Shown piece after piece: positions 1 through 9,626 of a DNA stretch of 64,000 nt. The stretch is taken from NCBI GenBank assembly GCA_041397305.1, contig JAWKWX010000003.1:62001-126000 (forward strand), given 5' to 3'. Under the pieces are notes generated by a model. It searched no databases. It had not been told where the DNA came from and saw only the letters and a program-made list of their open reading frames with translations. Within the stretch, counting starts at the first letter, position 1, and each line of letters opens with the position of its first letter. This DNA is from TMP-24 sp041397305. GTDB taxonomy: Bacteria > Pseudomonadota > Alphaproteobacteria > Rhodobacterales > Rhodobacteraceae. Made by a program: the position numbers and the translations under genes.

Positions 1-645
1 GCCTCGATCAGGTCGAAGCTTTCCTTGGAGCCGACACCGCGGCCACCCGAGACCACGACCTTGGCCGAGGTCCAGTTCCGGCCGGTCGGAGGCCGCGACC
101 TTGTCCTCGATCCATTCCGACAGGCCGGGGCTGGCGGGCGCGCCGACGGTCTCGACCGCCGCCGATCCGCCCGTACCCGCGGGCTCGAAGATCGAGTACG
201 GATCGAGACGACCTTGATCTTGTCGGACGATTTCACGGTCTGGATCGCGTTGCCGGCATAGATCGGCCGCTCGAACGTGTCGGCATCGACGATGCCGGAA
301 GACATCCGAGATCCACCATTACGTCGAGAAGGGCCGCGACGCGCAGCCAGCACGTTCTTGGCGTCCGTCGTGGCGGGCGCGATGATATGGCTGTAGCCGC
401 CCGCGAGCGAGACGATCAACGCCGCGGTCGGCTCGGCCAGGCGGTGGCCAAGCACGGCATCCTCGGCGCAGAGCACCTTCTTCACCCCGTCGAGCTTCGC
501 CGCCTCGGCAGCCGCATCGGTAGCCCGCGCGCCCGCTGCGCAAGCACCGTCACATCGCCGAGCATCTTCGCGGCGTCAGCGCCTTCGCTGTCGCATCGAC
601 CGACAGCTTTCCATCGGTCACTTCACCAAGCAGAAGAACAACCAT
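1..645 (-). CDS. etfA: Electron transfer flavoprotein subunit alpha, N-terminal part (cut by window edge, frameshifted)
   Basis: The alpha subunit of the FAD-containing ETF heterodimer passes electrons from acyl-CoA dehydrogenases to ETF-ubiquinone oxidoreductase. The minus strand starts MVVLLLGEVTDGKLSVDATA, typical of alphaproteobacterial EtfA, after a G-rich Shine-Dalgarno. Further EtfA-like segments (LAEPTAALIVSLAGGYSHI, then a piece around ATTDAKNVLARVAAL) appear in different frames, so several indels break the reading. The C-terminal FAD domain lies beyond position 1. The ATG overlaps the presumed etfB stop (TGATG), which fits the usual etfBA operon. The identity is secure; the broken frame is probably sequence error rather than a real lesion. 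Confidence 0.8.
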
Positions 646-1421
646 CAGATCACCCCCCACTTCGTCTTTGAGTTTCGCGATCAGTTCGTCGACCGAACCG
701 ACCTTCACGCCCGCCTTGCCGCGGCCCGCCCCGGGCTCGCGCTGGTTTTCACGACCGTCAGGCGCGGCGCGACATCGACGCCATAGTCGGCGGGCGTCTT
801 GGCCGCGAGCGGCTTGTCTTGGCCTTCATGATGTTCGGCAGCGGGCATAGCGCGGCTCATTGAGGCGCAGGTCGACCGAGACGATCATGCGGCAGCTTGA
901 CCGCGATCGATTGCAGGCCGCCGTCGACCTCACGGGTCACGATCGCCTTGTCGCCCTCGACCTTGAGCTCCGAGATGAAGGTGGCCTGCGCCCAGCCGAG
1001 GAAGCGCCGCCAGCATCTGGCCGGTGGCGTTCATGTCATTGTCGATCGCCTGCTTGCCCGCAGAGCACGATGCCGGGGCCTTCTTCCTTCACGACAGCCA
1101 GCCAGCAGTTTCGCGACGGCAAGCGGTTCGATGTCGGTGTGCCGCATCCGCCGGCCGCCTCGATCAGGATCGCGCGGTCGGCCCCACTCGGCCAGCGCGG
1201 TGCGGAGCGTTTCCTGCGCCTGCTTGACGCCGATCGAAACGACGACAACCTCGGTCGCGATGCCCTTTTCACTTCAGCGGATCGCCTCTTCCACGGCGAT
1301 CTCGTCGAACGGGTTCATCGTGACATTTTGACGTTGGCGAGATCGACACCTGATCTGTCCGCCTTCACGCGGACCTTACGTTATAGTCGATCACGCGCTT
1401 CACAGGCACGAGGACCTTCAT
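645..1421 (-). CDS. etfB: Electron transfer flavoprotein subunit beta (frameshifted)
   Basis: Beta subunit of ETF, binding AMP and partnering EtfA in electron transfer from beta-oxidation dehydrogenases. The start reads MKVLVPVKRVIDYN, the family N-terminus. Fragments such as ADRAILIEAA and VVKEEGPGIVLCG, and the tail KAGVKVGSVDELIAKLKDE, follow in shifted frames. A missing base after codon 15 and an extra base in the C6 run at 653-658 are visible breaks: removing one of those C restores a TGA that overlaps the etfA ATG. About 258 codons, normal for the family. It lies upstream of etfA in one transcript. Confidence 0.82.
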
Positions 1422-1556
1422 CGGCGTGTACTTCCTCAAGACGGGGCCGCCCTCGCGGGCGGCGCAATAACTCCCCGTCCGGCTCCTAGCGATTCTGCAA
1501 CGCAGAGGACAGTGCAAAATCGACAGGAAGACGCTGGGACGCCACGTTCTGGCCTG

Positions 1557-2191
1557 TTAGCGAGGACAGGCAGTGGGCCGGGCCGTCACCCTGCCCTTGC
1601 GCCCCTCTTCGCGAGGAACGGCCTGATGGGCGCCCGGTAGCCCACAGAACATCCTCGCCGCCATCTGCCGCTATGCGCGCGGGCCGCGACGAAGAACCAG
1701 TCCGACAGGCGGTTCAGACAGGTGACCGCGGCGGGGTTGACCTCTTCGCTTTCGGCTAGCTTCTCGACCGCCAGCCGCTCGCCCGCGGCTTACGGTGCGA
1801 CAGAGATGCAGGTGCGCGGCAGCGGCGTGCTACCTGGCAGGATGAAGCTGCGCAGGGTGAAAGCGGCGCGTTCATCGCGTCGATCTCGCGTTCCAGCCGT
1901 TCGGCCCTGGCCGGGCAGCATGCGCAGGACCGGATAGCTCGCTTCCGCGTCCTTGGTCATCTCGGGGCGGCAGAGATCGGCGCCATTGTCGAAAAGATCG
2001 TTCTGGATACGGGCTCGTCGATCTCCGCCCTGGCTGCATGCAGGCGCGCGAGGCTCCACCGTGGGCGTTCACCTCGTCCACCCGTGCCGTAGGCCGACCC
2101 GCAGCGAATGTTTGGCGACCCGAGTGCCATTGCCGAGCGCGGTCTCGCCCTTGTCGCCAGTCCTGGTGTAGATCTTGTTCAGGACGACCAT
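1557..2191 (-). CDS. PduO-type cob(I)alamin adenosyltransferase (frameshifted)
   Basis: Transfers the adenosyl group of ATP to cob(I)alamin, making coenzyme B12. The start MVVLNKIYTRTGDKGET is the conserved N-terminus carrying the TRTGD ATP-binding signature. Later pieces RIQNDLFD.GADLCRPEM, LRSFILPG and LNRLSDWFFVAAR are all PduO-family landmarks, spread over three frames by indels. The stop is uncertain; the best continuing frame ends at 1557, giving about 211 codons against a usual 190 or so. The ATG overlaps the stop of the upstream HIG1-like gene, so the two are cotranscribed. Nothing clear lies between this gene and etfB (1422-1556). Confidence 0.72.
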
Positions 2192-2391
2192 CAGCGCCCC
2201 CGGATCAGCACGAAGGCCAGGATCAATGCCACCGCGACCGCCTGGGCGATGATCCGGTAGCGCATGATGCGGTTGGCGTGCTTGCGGTTGAAGTCGCCGC
2301 CCTTGGCGAAGCCGCCGATGCCGGTCATCAGGATGGCGAGCACCACGAAACAGGCGATGGCCGCGACGATGAAAAGCGGGTCTCTGGTCAT
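2191..2391 (-). CDS. HIG1-like twin-transmembrane small protein
   Basis: A 66-residue inner-membrane peptide with two hydrophobic helices, roughly residues 7-27 and 45-63, separated by a short basic loop containing GGDFNRKHANRIMRYR. Length, topology and the basic loop match the HIG_1_N family; eukaryotic relatives assist respiratory supercomplexes, but the bacterial role is not established. It is the only gene in the first 9.6 kb that reads without interruption. Its TGA overlaps the ATG of the adenosyltransferase gene downstream, consistent with the usual HIG1 - adenosyltransferase - etfBA neighbourhood of Rhodobacteraceae. Confidence 0.85.
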   Translation of the reverse strand: MTRDPLFIVAAIACFVVLAILMTGIGGFAKGGDFNRKHANRIMRYRIIAQAVAVALILAFVLIRGR

Positions 2392-2416
2392 GATGCCTCC
2401 GGGTTGCCCCCTTTGA

Positions 2417-4354
2417 TTAGGCGTTTGGCACCCGCATTACCAGCGCCCCTTCAAAAGCCCGGTGAAATCTACGGGCCTGCCTGCCGGTCAGCCGCGCCCG
2501 GTAGATCGGCAGGCTTTCGGCCACGCGCATCACATGGGTCTGGGTTTCGCGGAAGGGATCGCCTCGATCCAGTCGACCGGGTCGACCCCTTTGGCGCGGG
2601 GTCGCCGAAGCTCGCGATCCATTTGCGTGACCGGCGAAGTAGGCATTGTAGCCGGTGGCGACAAGCAGGGGCGAGGTGCCGAATTCCTCCACGAGACCAG
2701 CCAGATAGGCCGGGCCGAGCGTCGCGTTATAGTCAATCCCTGCCAAGCTTGCCGCGATCGTATCCCAGGCCCACTTTCGCCGCCATCATCTTGCCGGTCT
2801 CGGGCATGACTTGCATCGGGAAGCCAAAGCCGCGCCCGCGGCGGCCTCCAGGGTTGAACTCGCTTTCCCGGCGCGCGATCCGAGCGTCAGTTCGGTCGGC
2901 ACCGGCAGGTTCAGGTGATCGAGGCCCACAAGCGGAAGTGACCGACGGCCAGATGACGCCCTTGTCGGCGGCGGCCTTGGCCAGCACGACGCCGATGTAG
3001 GGCTCGTTCGCCTCAAGCGCCATCTTAAACGTCCGGCCGATATCCTCGCCAGAGAGCCCTTCGGCGAGGTGCAGGAAAAAACGCGCGGCCAGTTGATGCT
3101 CGCCCGCCTGCATCGAAGCCGGCCAAGCCTTGAAGGCCGACGATCCGGCGAAGGGAAGCGTCCTGCAGCCCGGATAGGCCTCGCCACCCAAGAAGCGCGG
3201 GGACAGCGGCAGGCCCGCCTTTTCCGCGGCGAGCAATCCGTAGAAAGCCGTCTGATAGCGCGCGGCCTCGGCATAGGCAGCCTGCGCGTCACCCGCACGC
3301 CCCGCTGCCTGCTCAGCGCGGCCCAGCCAGTATCCGGCGCGGGCAAGGCTGATCGGCCCGTTCGCCGCCGTCTTGTAGCGCGAAAAATGCTTCACAGCGC
3401 AGTGCCCCCGCATCACCAAGCCTTGCGCAGGGCTCGTCTGTAACCGCGAGCCATTCGAGATCGGCATAATCGTCGCCGCCCTCCAGATGATGGTTCGCCG
3501 CCATCCGGTAGGCGCGGCGCGCGTCGCCTTCGCGCATTTCCTTCGCGCGAGCTTGCGCCGCCAGTCGGCCCAGGCTTCGGGATCGCCAAGCTCTTCCCGC
3601 GCTGCCGGAGCGTTCCAGCATCAGGGTCCCGGCTTCGGCATACAGATCCTTGCCGATCCGCCAGCGGAACCGGTCATAGGCGAGGCCGCAGAGCCTTTCA
3701 TGCGCTCTGGCACCGCCTTGATCCAGCTGCATCGACGCCATCCGCGCGCTCCTGCAAGGCGATCCGCGCCTCGGCGACCGCCCGGGTGCCGGGCTGGCGA
3801 GCGGCAGCATGCGCTTGGCGTCGCTGACCAACCCGCCGCAAGCATCGCAGCCATCCGGCCATCGTGATGATCGGCAAGCGTCTCGCGAACTCGGCCAGAA
3901 AGGCCATGATCCTCGGGCCGCATCGAAAGGTACGCCAGGCGCGCACCGCCTCTTCCGCGGCGACCTTTCCGTCGCCCTGAGCGCGCAGCGCGCGCCAGCG
4001 CAAAGGCTGCCCGGTTCGGCGGCTCGTCGGCAAAGTAGGAAATGATCAGCACCGGGCTCAGCCCGTCGGTGATCGCCGCCTCACCCGCTTCTTGCGCAGA
4101 AGCTTCAGGCCCGGCCGGTCGGGACGGCGGCGCAGGAAATCGACATAGGCCGCGAAAGCGGCAGGCTGTTCGCGCAGATAGCGCCATTCGATCACATCCA
4201 GCGGCCAGGGCTCCGCTGCCGCCCGCCTCTCAACAGTCCACCAGTCACCCTTGTCGGCCGAGGCGATGGCGGCAAGCAATGCCCTGTAGTCAGCCCGCGC
4301 CGTCTCGCGCAAGCGACATGATACGCGACCAGCGCGGCAAGAAGGACGGAACAT
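2417..4354 (-). CDS. Soluble lytic murein transglycosylase, SLT family (frameshifted)
   Basis: A periplasmic enzyme that cleaves the glycan strand of peptidoglycan to anhydromuropeptides. The N-terminal part holds helical-repeat segments (LLAAIASADKGDWWTVE, YLREQPAAFAAYVDFL) like the Slt superhelix. The C-terminal SLT domain is recognised from RRESEFNP, with the probable catalytic Glu, followed by LMQVMPETG-like, YNATLGPAYLAGLVEEFG and ATGYNAY segments. At least eight frame changes break the roughly 1.9-kb span. The start is uncertain: ATG at 4354 is used, but a hydrophobic signal-like segment (VLLAALVAYHVACA) sits in the adjacent frame. It is divergent from dapA. Confidence 0.7.
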
Positions 4355-4501
4355 GCTGCCTCGTCGTCTGCTTCGTTCTTGTTTCAGCAAATTACCCTCG
4401 TTGCAGCGCCACGCAACACACAAACTTGGCTTGAGCGCAGATTTTGGCTAGGTTCCGCCGCGATTTTCATCGGGCGTTCTGCCCCATCCTGGGAGCGTGT
4501 C

Positions 4502-5240
4502 ATGTTCAAGGGTCCTTCCCAGCCCTCGTCACGCCGTTCAAGAACGGCGAGCTGGATCTGGACACGCTGAAGAAACTCGTGGACTGGCATGTGGCGGAAG
4601 GCTCGCACGGGCTGGTGCCCGTGGGCACCACGGGCGAAAGCCCGACACTCAGCCACGAGGAACATGTGATCGTGATCCGCGAGGTGGTGAAGGCTGCCGC
4701 CGGGCGCATTCCGGTGATCGCAGGGGCGGGTCGAACTCGACCGAGGAAGGGATCGGCCTCATCCGCCGGGGCGGAAGAGGCGGGCGCCGGCATGCGGCGC
4801 TTGTGGTGACGCCCTATTACAACAAACCCACCCAGCGCGGGCTTTATGCCCATTTCAGGCGATGCACGACGCCTCGTCACTGCCGATCATCATCTACAAC
4901 ATTCCCGGCCGTTCGGTCATCGACATGGCGCCCGAGACGATGGGCGACCTGGCAGGAAACTGCCGCGCATCATCGGCGTCAGGACGCGACCCGGCAAGAT
5001 CGGCGCGTGAAGCCAGCAGCATACTCTGCGAACGCGATTTCGTCGGCACTGGCGGACGCGACCGCGCTCGGCTTTAAACGCAGCAGGGCCGAACGCATCT
5101 CGTCCACCATCGGCTGCTTGACTGAAATCAGAAACGACACTGCAAACGGTGATTCTCGCCAACGCCTCAGACTATGGACGACTTGGCGCCGCCGCACCGG
5201 TGCGATCTTTCATGAGCAATTTGCGGCGCCAAACCGGTAA
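4502..5240 (+). CDS. dapA: 4-hydroxy-tetrahydrodipicolinate synthase (frameshifted, 3' part unreadable)
   Basis: Condenses pyruvate with aspartate semialdehyde in lysine and meso-diaminopimelate synthesis. GSFPALVTPFKNGELD, the GTTGESPTL pyruvate-binding motif, VVTPYYNKPTQ with the conserved Tyr, and IIYNIPGRS are all present, but in different frames. A deletion lies within about ten bases of the ATG (read MFKG, then a shift to SFPALV). After the ATALGF segment near 5070 the family can no longer be followed, and the coding length falls short of the normal 290 codons. The end given is only where the last readable frame stops. The gene is essential in most bacteria, which argues for sequence error. 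Confidence 0.75.
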
Positions 5241-5274
5241 GCCGCTGGCTGGGGACTTTCCCGCTGACCGAGGG

Positions 5275-5509
5275 TTACGCCTGCTCCACCGGCCTCTCGT
5301 TTGGCAGGCTGAAGTGGTGCATCGATGCGGCACACTGCGGGCCCGTCAACCTGGGATAATCGTACAGGTAAACCGCGGACGGGATCGCTGACTCGCAGAA
5401 CCTGAGCCACGCCGACTGGCGAGATACCCGTCGGCACAGGCATGACCGTATCGACAGCAAAGGCGAGAAGGGCGAAGAGGGTGGCGATGAAGAAGAAGGT
5501 TTCCTGCAT
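5275..5509 (-). CDS. Small single-pass membrane protein, unknown function (frameshifted)
   Basis: A short frame starts MQETFFFIATLFALLAFAVD, an N-terminal membrane helix, and continues through PTGISPVGVAQVLRVSDP. After one frame change near 5380 it ends with SAVYLYDYPRLTGPQCAASM and a TAA at 5275. About 77 residues in all. I do not recognise a family. The ATG has a weak GGAGC Shine-Dalgarno, and a CtrA-like TTAACCAT element lies 38 bases upstream. It is convergent with the damaged 3' end of dapA. Confidence 0.45.
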
Positions 5510-5546
5510 GGCGGGCTCCGATCCGTGTTCATGGATCATTCTTAGA

Positions 5547-5557
5547 TTAACCATTAA
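5547..5557. promoter_or_regulatory. CtrA-like half-site (TTAACCATTAA)
   Basis: TTAACCAT matches the 8-base CtrA half-site of alphaproteobacteria and runs straight into a second TTAA. It sits 38 bases upstream of the small membrane protein that starts at 5509 on the minus strand. A single short match in poor-quality sequence is weak evidence. Confidence 0.3.
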
Positions 5558-5645
5558 ATCGCGGTTACTGGAACATTACCGGAACATGGATCCTGCGCGC
5601 GGCAAGGTCGCACAATCCGCTGCGGCAGTTCAGTTTACTGGCCGT

Positions 5646-6063
5646 CTACCGGGATGGTTTCCGTCGCATCGACGCCTTCCTTCGCGCGCCTTTTCCTCGG
5701 CGGCCGCGCGCCGGTTTGCGCATCATTACGAAGCGCGCCCCGACAGCGTAGGCGATTTCGGGGAAATGCCAGCGCCCCTCGATCCGGGTGAACGCCGGGT
5801 TCAACTCGCCCTGGTAGCGCGGGTGGTCGCCCTGATCGAAGCCGAATAGCGTTTGACGAACTGCGCGCCCGTCGTTATGGTCACCATTCCGGGACCGCGC
5901 TCAATACCGAGCCCTGATCGGGGCGGAAGCTGTTAGGTTCTCATATCGCCGGTCAGGCTGCCCCCAGCATCGTGAAGATCGACCTCGAAGGGCACCGGCT
6001 GCGCGCCCTCATAGTCATAGCGGCCAAGCCAGCGCCCGGTCAGGTGTCGCTCGGCTCTGCCAT
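5646..6063 (-). CDS. Conserved small hypothetical protein downstream of smc (frameshifted)
   Basis: Reading across frames gives MAEPSD, then LTGRWLGRYDYEGAQPVPFE, DLHDAGGSLTGDM, PNSFRPDQGSVLSAV, VTITTGAQFVKR, FGFDQGDHPRYQGELN, FTRIEGRWHF and GARFVMMRKPAR. The repeating W/G/Y beta-strand pattern and the LTG, IEG and RFVMMRK elements suggest a small beta-rich cytosolic protein of about 135 residues. I recall similar uncharacterised proteins in Rhodobacterales but cannot name a Pfam family. The ATG at 6063 lies six bases after the reconstructed smc stop, so the two are probably cotranscribed. At least four indels interrupt it. Confidence 0.5.
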
Positions 6064-6068
6064 GGGCC

Positions 6069-9000
6069 TCAGGCCACCAACTGTTCGGCGCTTCCAGGTC
6101 GACGCTGACCAGCTGGCTCACGCCCTGTTCCTGCATGGTCACGCCGAACAGCGGTCCATCCGGCTCATGGTCACCGCATGGTGGGTGATGATCAGGAAGC
6201 GCGTGTCGGTGCGCCGCGTCATCTCGTCCAGAAGGTCGCAGAACCGGGTGACGACCCATGGCATCCGCATCGAGCGGCGCATCGACCTCGTCCAGCACAC
6301 AGATCGGCGCGGGGTTGGCGAGGAACACGGCGAGAAAGATCAACGAGCGCGGTCAGCGTCTGTTCGCTGCCCGAAGAACGACAGGGTGGCGAGCTTCTTG
6401 CCGGCTTGGCTGGCACATGATCTCGAAGCCCCGCTTCAGCGGGTCGTCCGACCGACACCAGATTGGCCTCGCCGCCGAAGAGATGGGTGAAAAGCAGTCG
6501 GAAATTTTCGTTCACCTGTTCGAAGGCGGTCAGAAGCCGCTCGCGCCCCTCGCGGTTCAGGCCCGCTATTCCGGCGCGCGCAGCTTCTTGATCGCCTCCT
6601 CCAGATCGGCCTTTTCCTTCACCAACGTGTCGAGCTCGGCCTGGACGATCTTCGCATCCTCCTCGGCACGCAGGAACTGACCGCGCCCAACGCGTCGCGC
6701 TGGCGTTTCCAGGCGGTTGACGTCGGCATCGAGCGTCTCGGCGTCGGGCATTCGGTCGGGATCGGCATTCAGCGATTGCGAAGCGTCCCGGCGTATTGTC
6801 GATCTCCTCGCGGATCCGCTCGGCGGCATAGGTGACGGTCTCGCGCGCGGCATCGGCGCGTGCTTCGGCCCGGGCGCGGGCCTCGCGCGCCTCGGACGCG
6901 CCGCGTTCCGGCCTCCGCTCCGCATCGGCCGCTTGTCTGAGGGCGGTCTCGCCTTCGGCCAGCCGGTCTGCGGCGGTCTTGCGCCGGAGCCTCTGCCTTG
7001 TCGATGGCGTCCGACAGTTCGGCTGCGCTTGTACGATCTCGGCAGGGAGCGGAAGGGCGCCTTCAGGATCGCCTCGGTCGCGTCGCGGCGTTCCGGTCAG
7101 TTCGGCGGTGCGCTTCTCGGCATTTTCCAGACGCGGTTTCCAGCCGGAGATTTCCTTGGTGATCTCCTGCCGTCGTCTCAACCGCGCCTCGCCCTCGCGG
7201 CGCAGTTCGTCGTGGGCCGGAGCGCTTGGTCAGCATTGTGACGCGCGCCGCCTCGACCATCAGTTTCACATCCTCGACTTGGGCGCGGGCGGCGTCGAGG
7301 TCAGGCAGCGCCCGCGACCCCGGCTTCGGCCTCTTTCAGCCGGGTGCAGGCACCCATCGCCTCTTCCTCCTTGGCGCCCGACCGCAAGGCCGCGCTCAAG
7401 CTTGCCGCCCGCGATCGAACGGTCGGCCTCGGCGCGCGACAGCGCCCGGCTGGCATCCGCCATGCGCCGGTCGGCCTCGCGGCGCGCTTCGCGCGCGGCG
7501 GCGGCGTCGGCGCGGTGGCCTCGGCAAGCGTGCAGGTCAGAAGTTCATGCGCCTGACAGGCGCCTTCGGCGCAGGCGGCGACCTCTTCGAGATCGCGCTT
7601 CAACTCCACAAGGCGGTTGAGCTGCTGGAGCCTCAAGGCCGCCGCCGACGGCGCATCTTCCGCCGCCGCGCGGAACCACGTCCCAGCGCCAGACATCGCC
7701 CTCGATCGAGACAAGACGCTGGCCGGGCTCAGCTCTGCGCAGGCGTGACCCGTCGGCGCGGGTGACTAGCCCCGATCTGGCAGATGCGGCGGACGAGCGC
7801 CTCCGGCACGTAACGAGATCGGACAGGGCCTTCGCGCCAGTAGCAAGGCCTGCGTTTCGCGGTAGGCGAGTAGAACCGCCCAGCCGCTCCCCTTGTCGCC
7901 CGTCACTTCCGGCGCGCGCAGGTCGTCGGCAAGCGCCGCACCAGCGCCTTTTCATAGCCGGGCTGCACCCTGAGCCGATCGAGCATCTGCTTGCCGGTTT
8001 GCGCTTCGCGTTCGACAAGCTTGGCAAGGGCCGCGACCTCGGCGCGAAGCGCACCGCCTCGCCCTCGGCTTCCGAACGCGCGGCCCGCTTTCCGGTTTCG
8101 CTTGCTGGGCCTCGTTGCGCGCCTCATCGGCCGCTTTCAGCGCCTCTTCGGCGCCTTCCGCCGCCGTCCTTCTCGGCCTGCGCCCGGTCTCCGCCGCCCG
8201 CGGTCAGCGCTGGCGCGGGCGAGCGCCGCCTCTGCCTCGCTCGCCTGTGCCCGGGCGCGGGTGGCTTCGGCCTCGTTCTTCTCGACGGTCGAGCGGCTGT
8301 CGGCCGAAGCCGGTGCGCCGACTGGTGGCGGGCGGAAAGGCGCGCGACATCCTCGGTCAGTTCCGAGAGCGCCGCTTCGCGGTTCTGCAAGACCTGCGCG
8401 CGGCCTCGGCCGCCCTCGAGCCGCGCTTTCCAGCCGCTCATGACCCTCGGCCGCCTTGGCGATCTGGCCCCCTCATTCCCATTCGAGGCGCTGGATCGTC
8501 TCGCCCGCGTCGCGATTGAGCCCGCCTCGCGGTCGAGATCGCGTGTCAGCTGGTCGATGCGCCCCTTCAGCGTCTCGATCATCTGCAGCGCCTGGGCTTC
8601 CTGGTCCTTCAGCGTATCGCGGCCAGCCATCAGGCGCTGCAGGATCTTCTGCTGCCTCTTCCTCGCGCGCAAGGGAGCGGCGGCCGGTCCTCGGCCGCTT
8701 CGCGGGCCTTCGTCCCGGCGCGGGCGGCGATTTCTGCCTGGGCGGCGGCGGCGGGCGGGTCTTCCAGATCGGTTTCGGCGGCAAGCCGCGCCTGATCGGC
8801 CTCGCGCCAGCGGCGGTGAAGGCATGCCTTCGGCACGCCTGAGCTCCTCGCGCCTATCTCGCGGTAGCGGGCGGCCTGCCGGGCCTGCCGGGCAGTTGGG
8901 CCAGCTGGGCAAGCTGCTCTATCACGTCGTCGACACAGCAGGTTCTGTTCGGTGCCGTTCAGCTTCAGTTCCGCCTCTGGCGGCGTTGGTAGAGGCCCGA

Positions 9001-9510
9001 GATACCGGCGGCCTCCTCAAGGATGCGGCGGCGGTTCTTTGGCCTGGCGTTGATCAGTTCGGCGATCTGGCCCTGCCGGACGAGCGCGGGCGAGTGCGAT
9101 CCGGTCGAGGCGTCGGCAAACAGCATCTGCACGTCGCGGGCGCGGACATCCTTGGTATTCGCCTTGTAGGCAGAGCCAGCATCGCGGGTGATGCGGCGGA
9201 CAATTTCCAGTTGGTCCTGATCGTTGAAGCCCGAGGGCGCCAGCCGTTCGGTATTGTCGATGGTGATGGCCACTTCGGCGAAATTGCGGGCGGGCCGGAG
9301 TCGGCGGCACCGGCGAAGATCACATCTTTGGCTCCGTCGCCGCGCATCGCCATTGGGACGGTTTTCGCCATCACCCCAACGCAGCGCTTCAGAAGTTCGA
9401 CTTGCCGCAGCCGTTCAGCCCGACGACGCCTGTCAGAGCGCTTCATGGATCAGAAGGTCCGTCGGATCGACGAGCTCATGACCGTTCGGTCTGAGGCGCG
9501 TGAAACGCAG
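6069..9510 (-). CDS. smc: Chromosome segregation protein SMC (frameshifted)
   Basis: Core ATPase of the condensin-like complex that compacts and segregates the chromosome. The N-terminus reads RFTRLR..., LIHE and GLNGCGKSN (Walker A; the family has GPNGCGKSN). It is followed by VAITIDNTERLAPSGFNDQD and ARPKNRRRILEEAAGISGLY. The middle 5 kb-equivalent is Ala/Arg/Glu-rich coiled coil, and the C-terminal head shows CVLDEVDAPLDADA (Walker B) and GVTMQEQGVSQLVSVDL. The span of about 1,147 codons is normal. Two indels lie within about 20 bases just after Walker A (9374-9395), and many more follow. The start is a guess at the codon before RFTRLR. Confidence 0.85.
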
Positions 9511-9626
9511 GGCGGATCCAGTGCCTTCTTCCTCGGGTCCGGGGTCTCCTTGGACGGATGCGCGCGGCGGTCGCGATGTTTACAGGATATGGGGACAGAT
9601 CGGCAGTTATCCCCAATATGTCGGGC

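Noticed and set aside
1..9510. Calling the broken genes true pseudogenes
   Set aside because: Damage affects essential and unknown genes alike, includes homopolymer errors, and stops abruptly, which fits sequence error better than decay.
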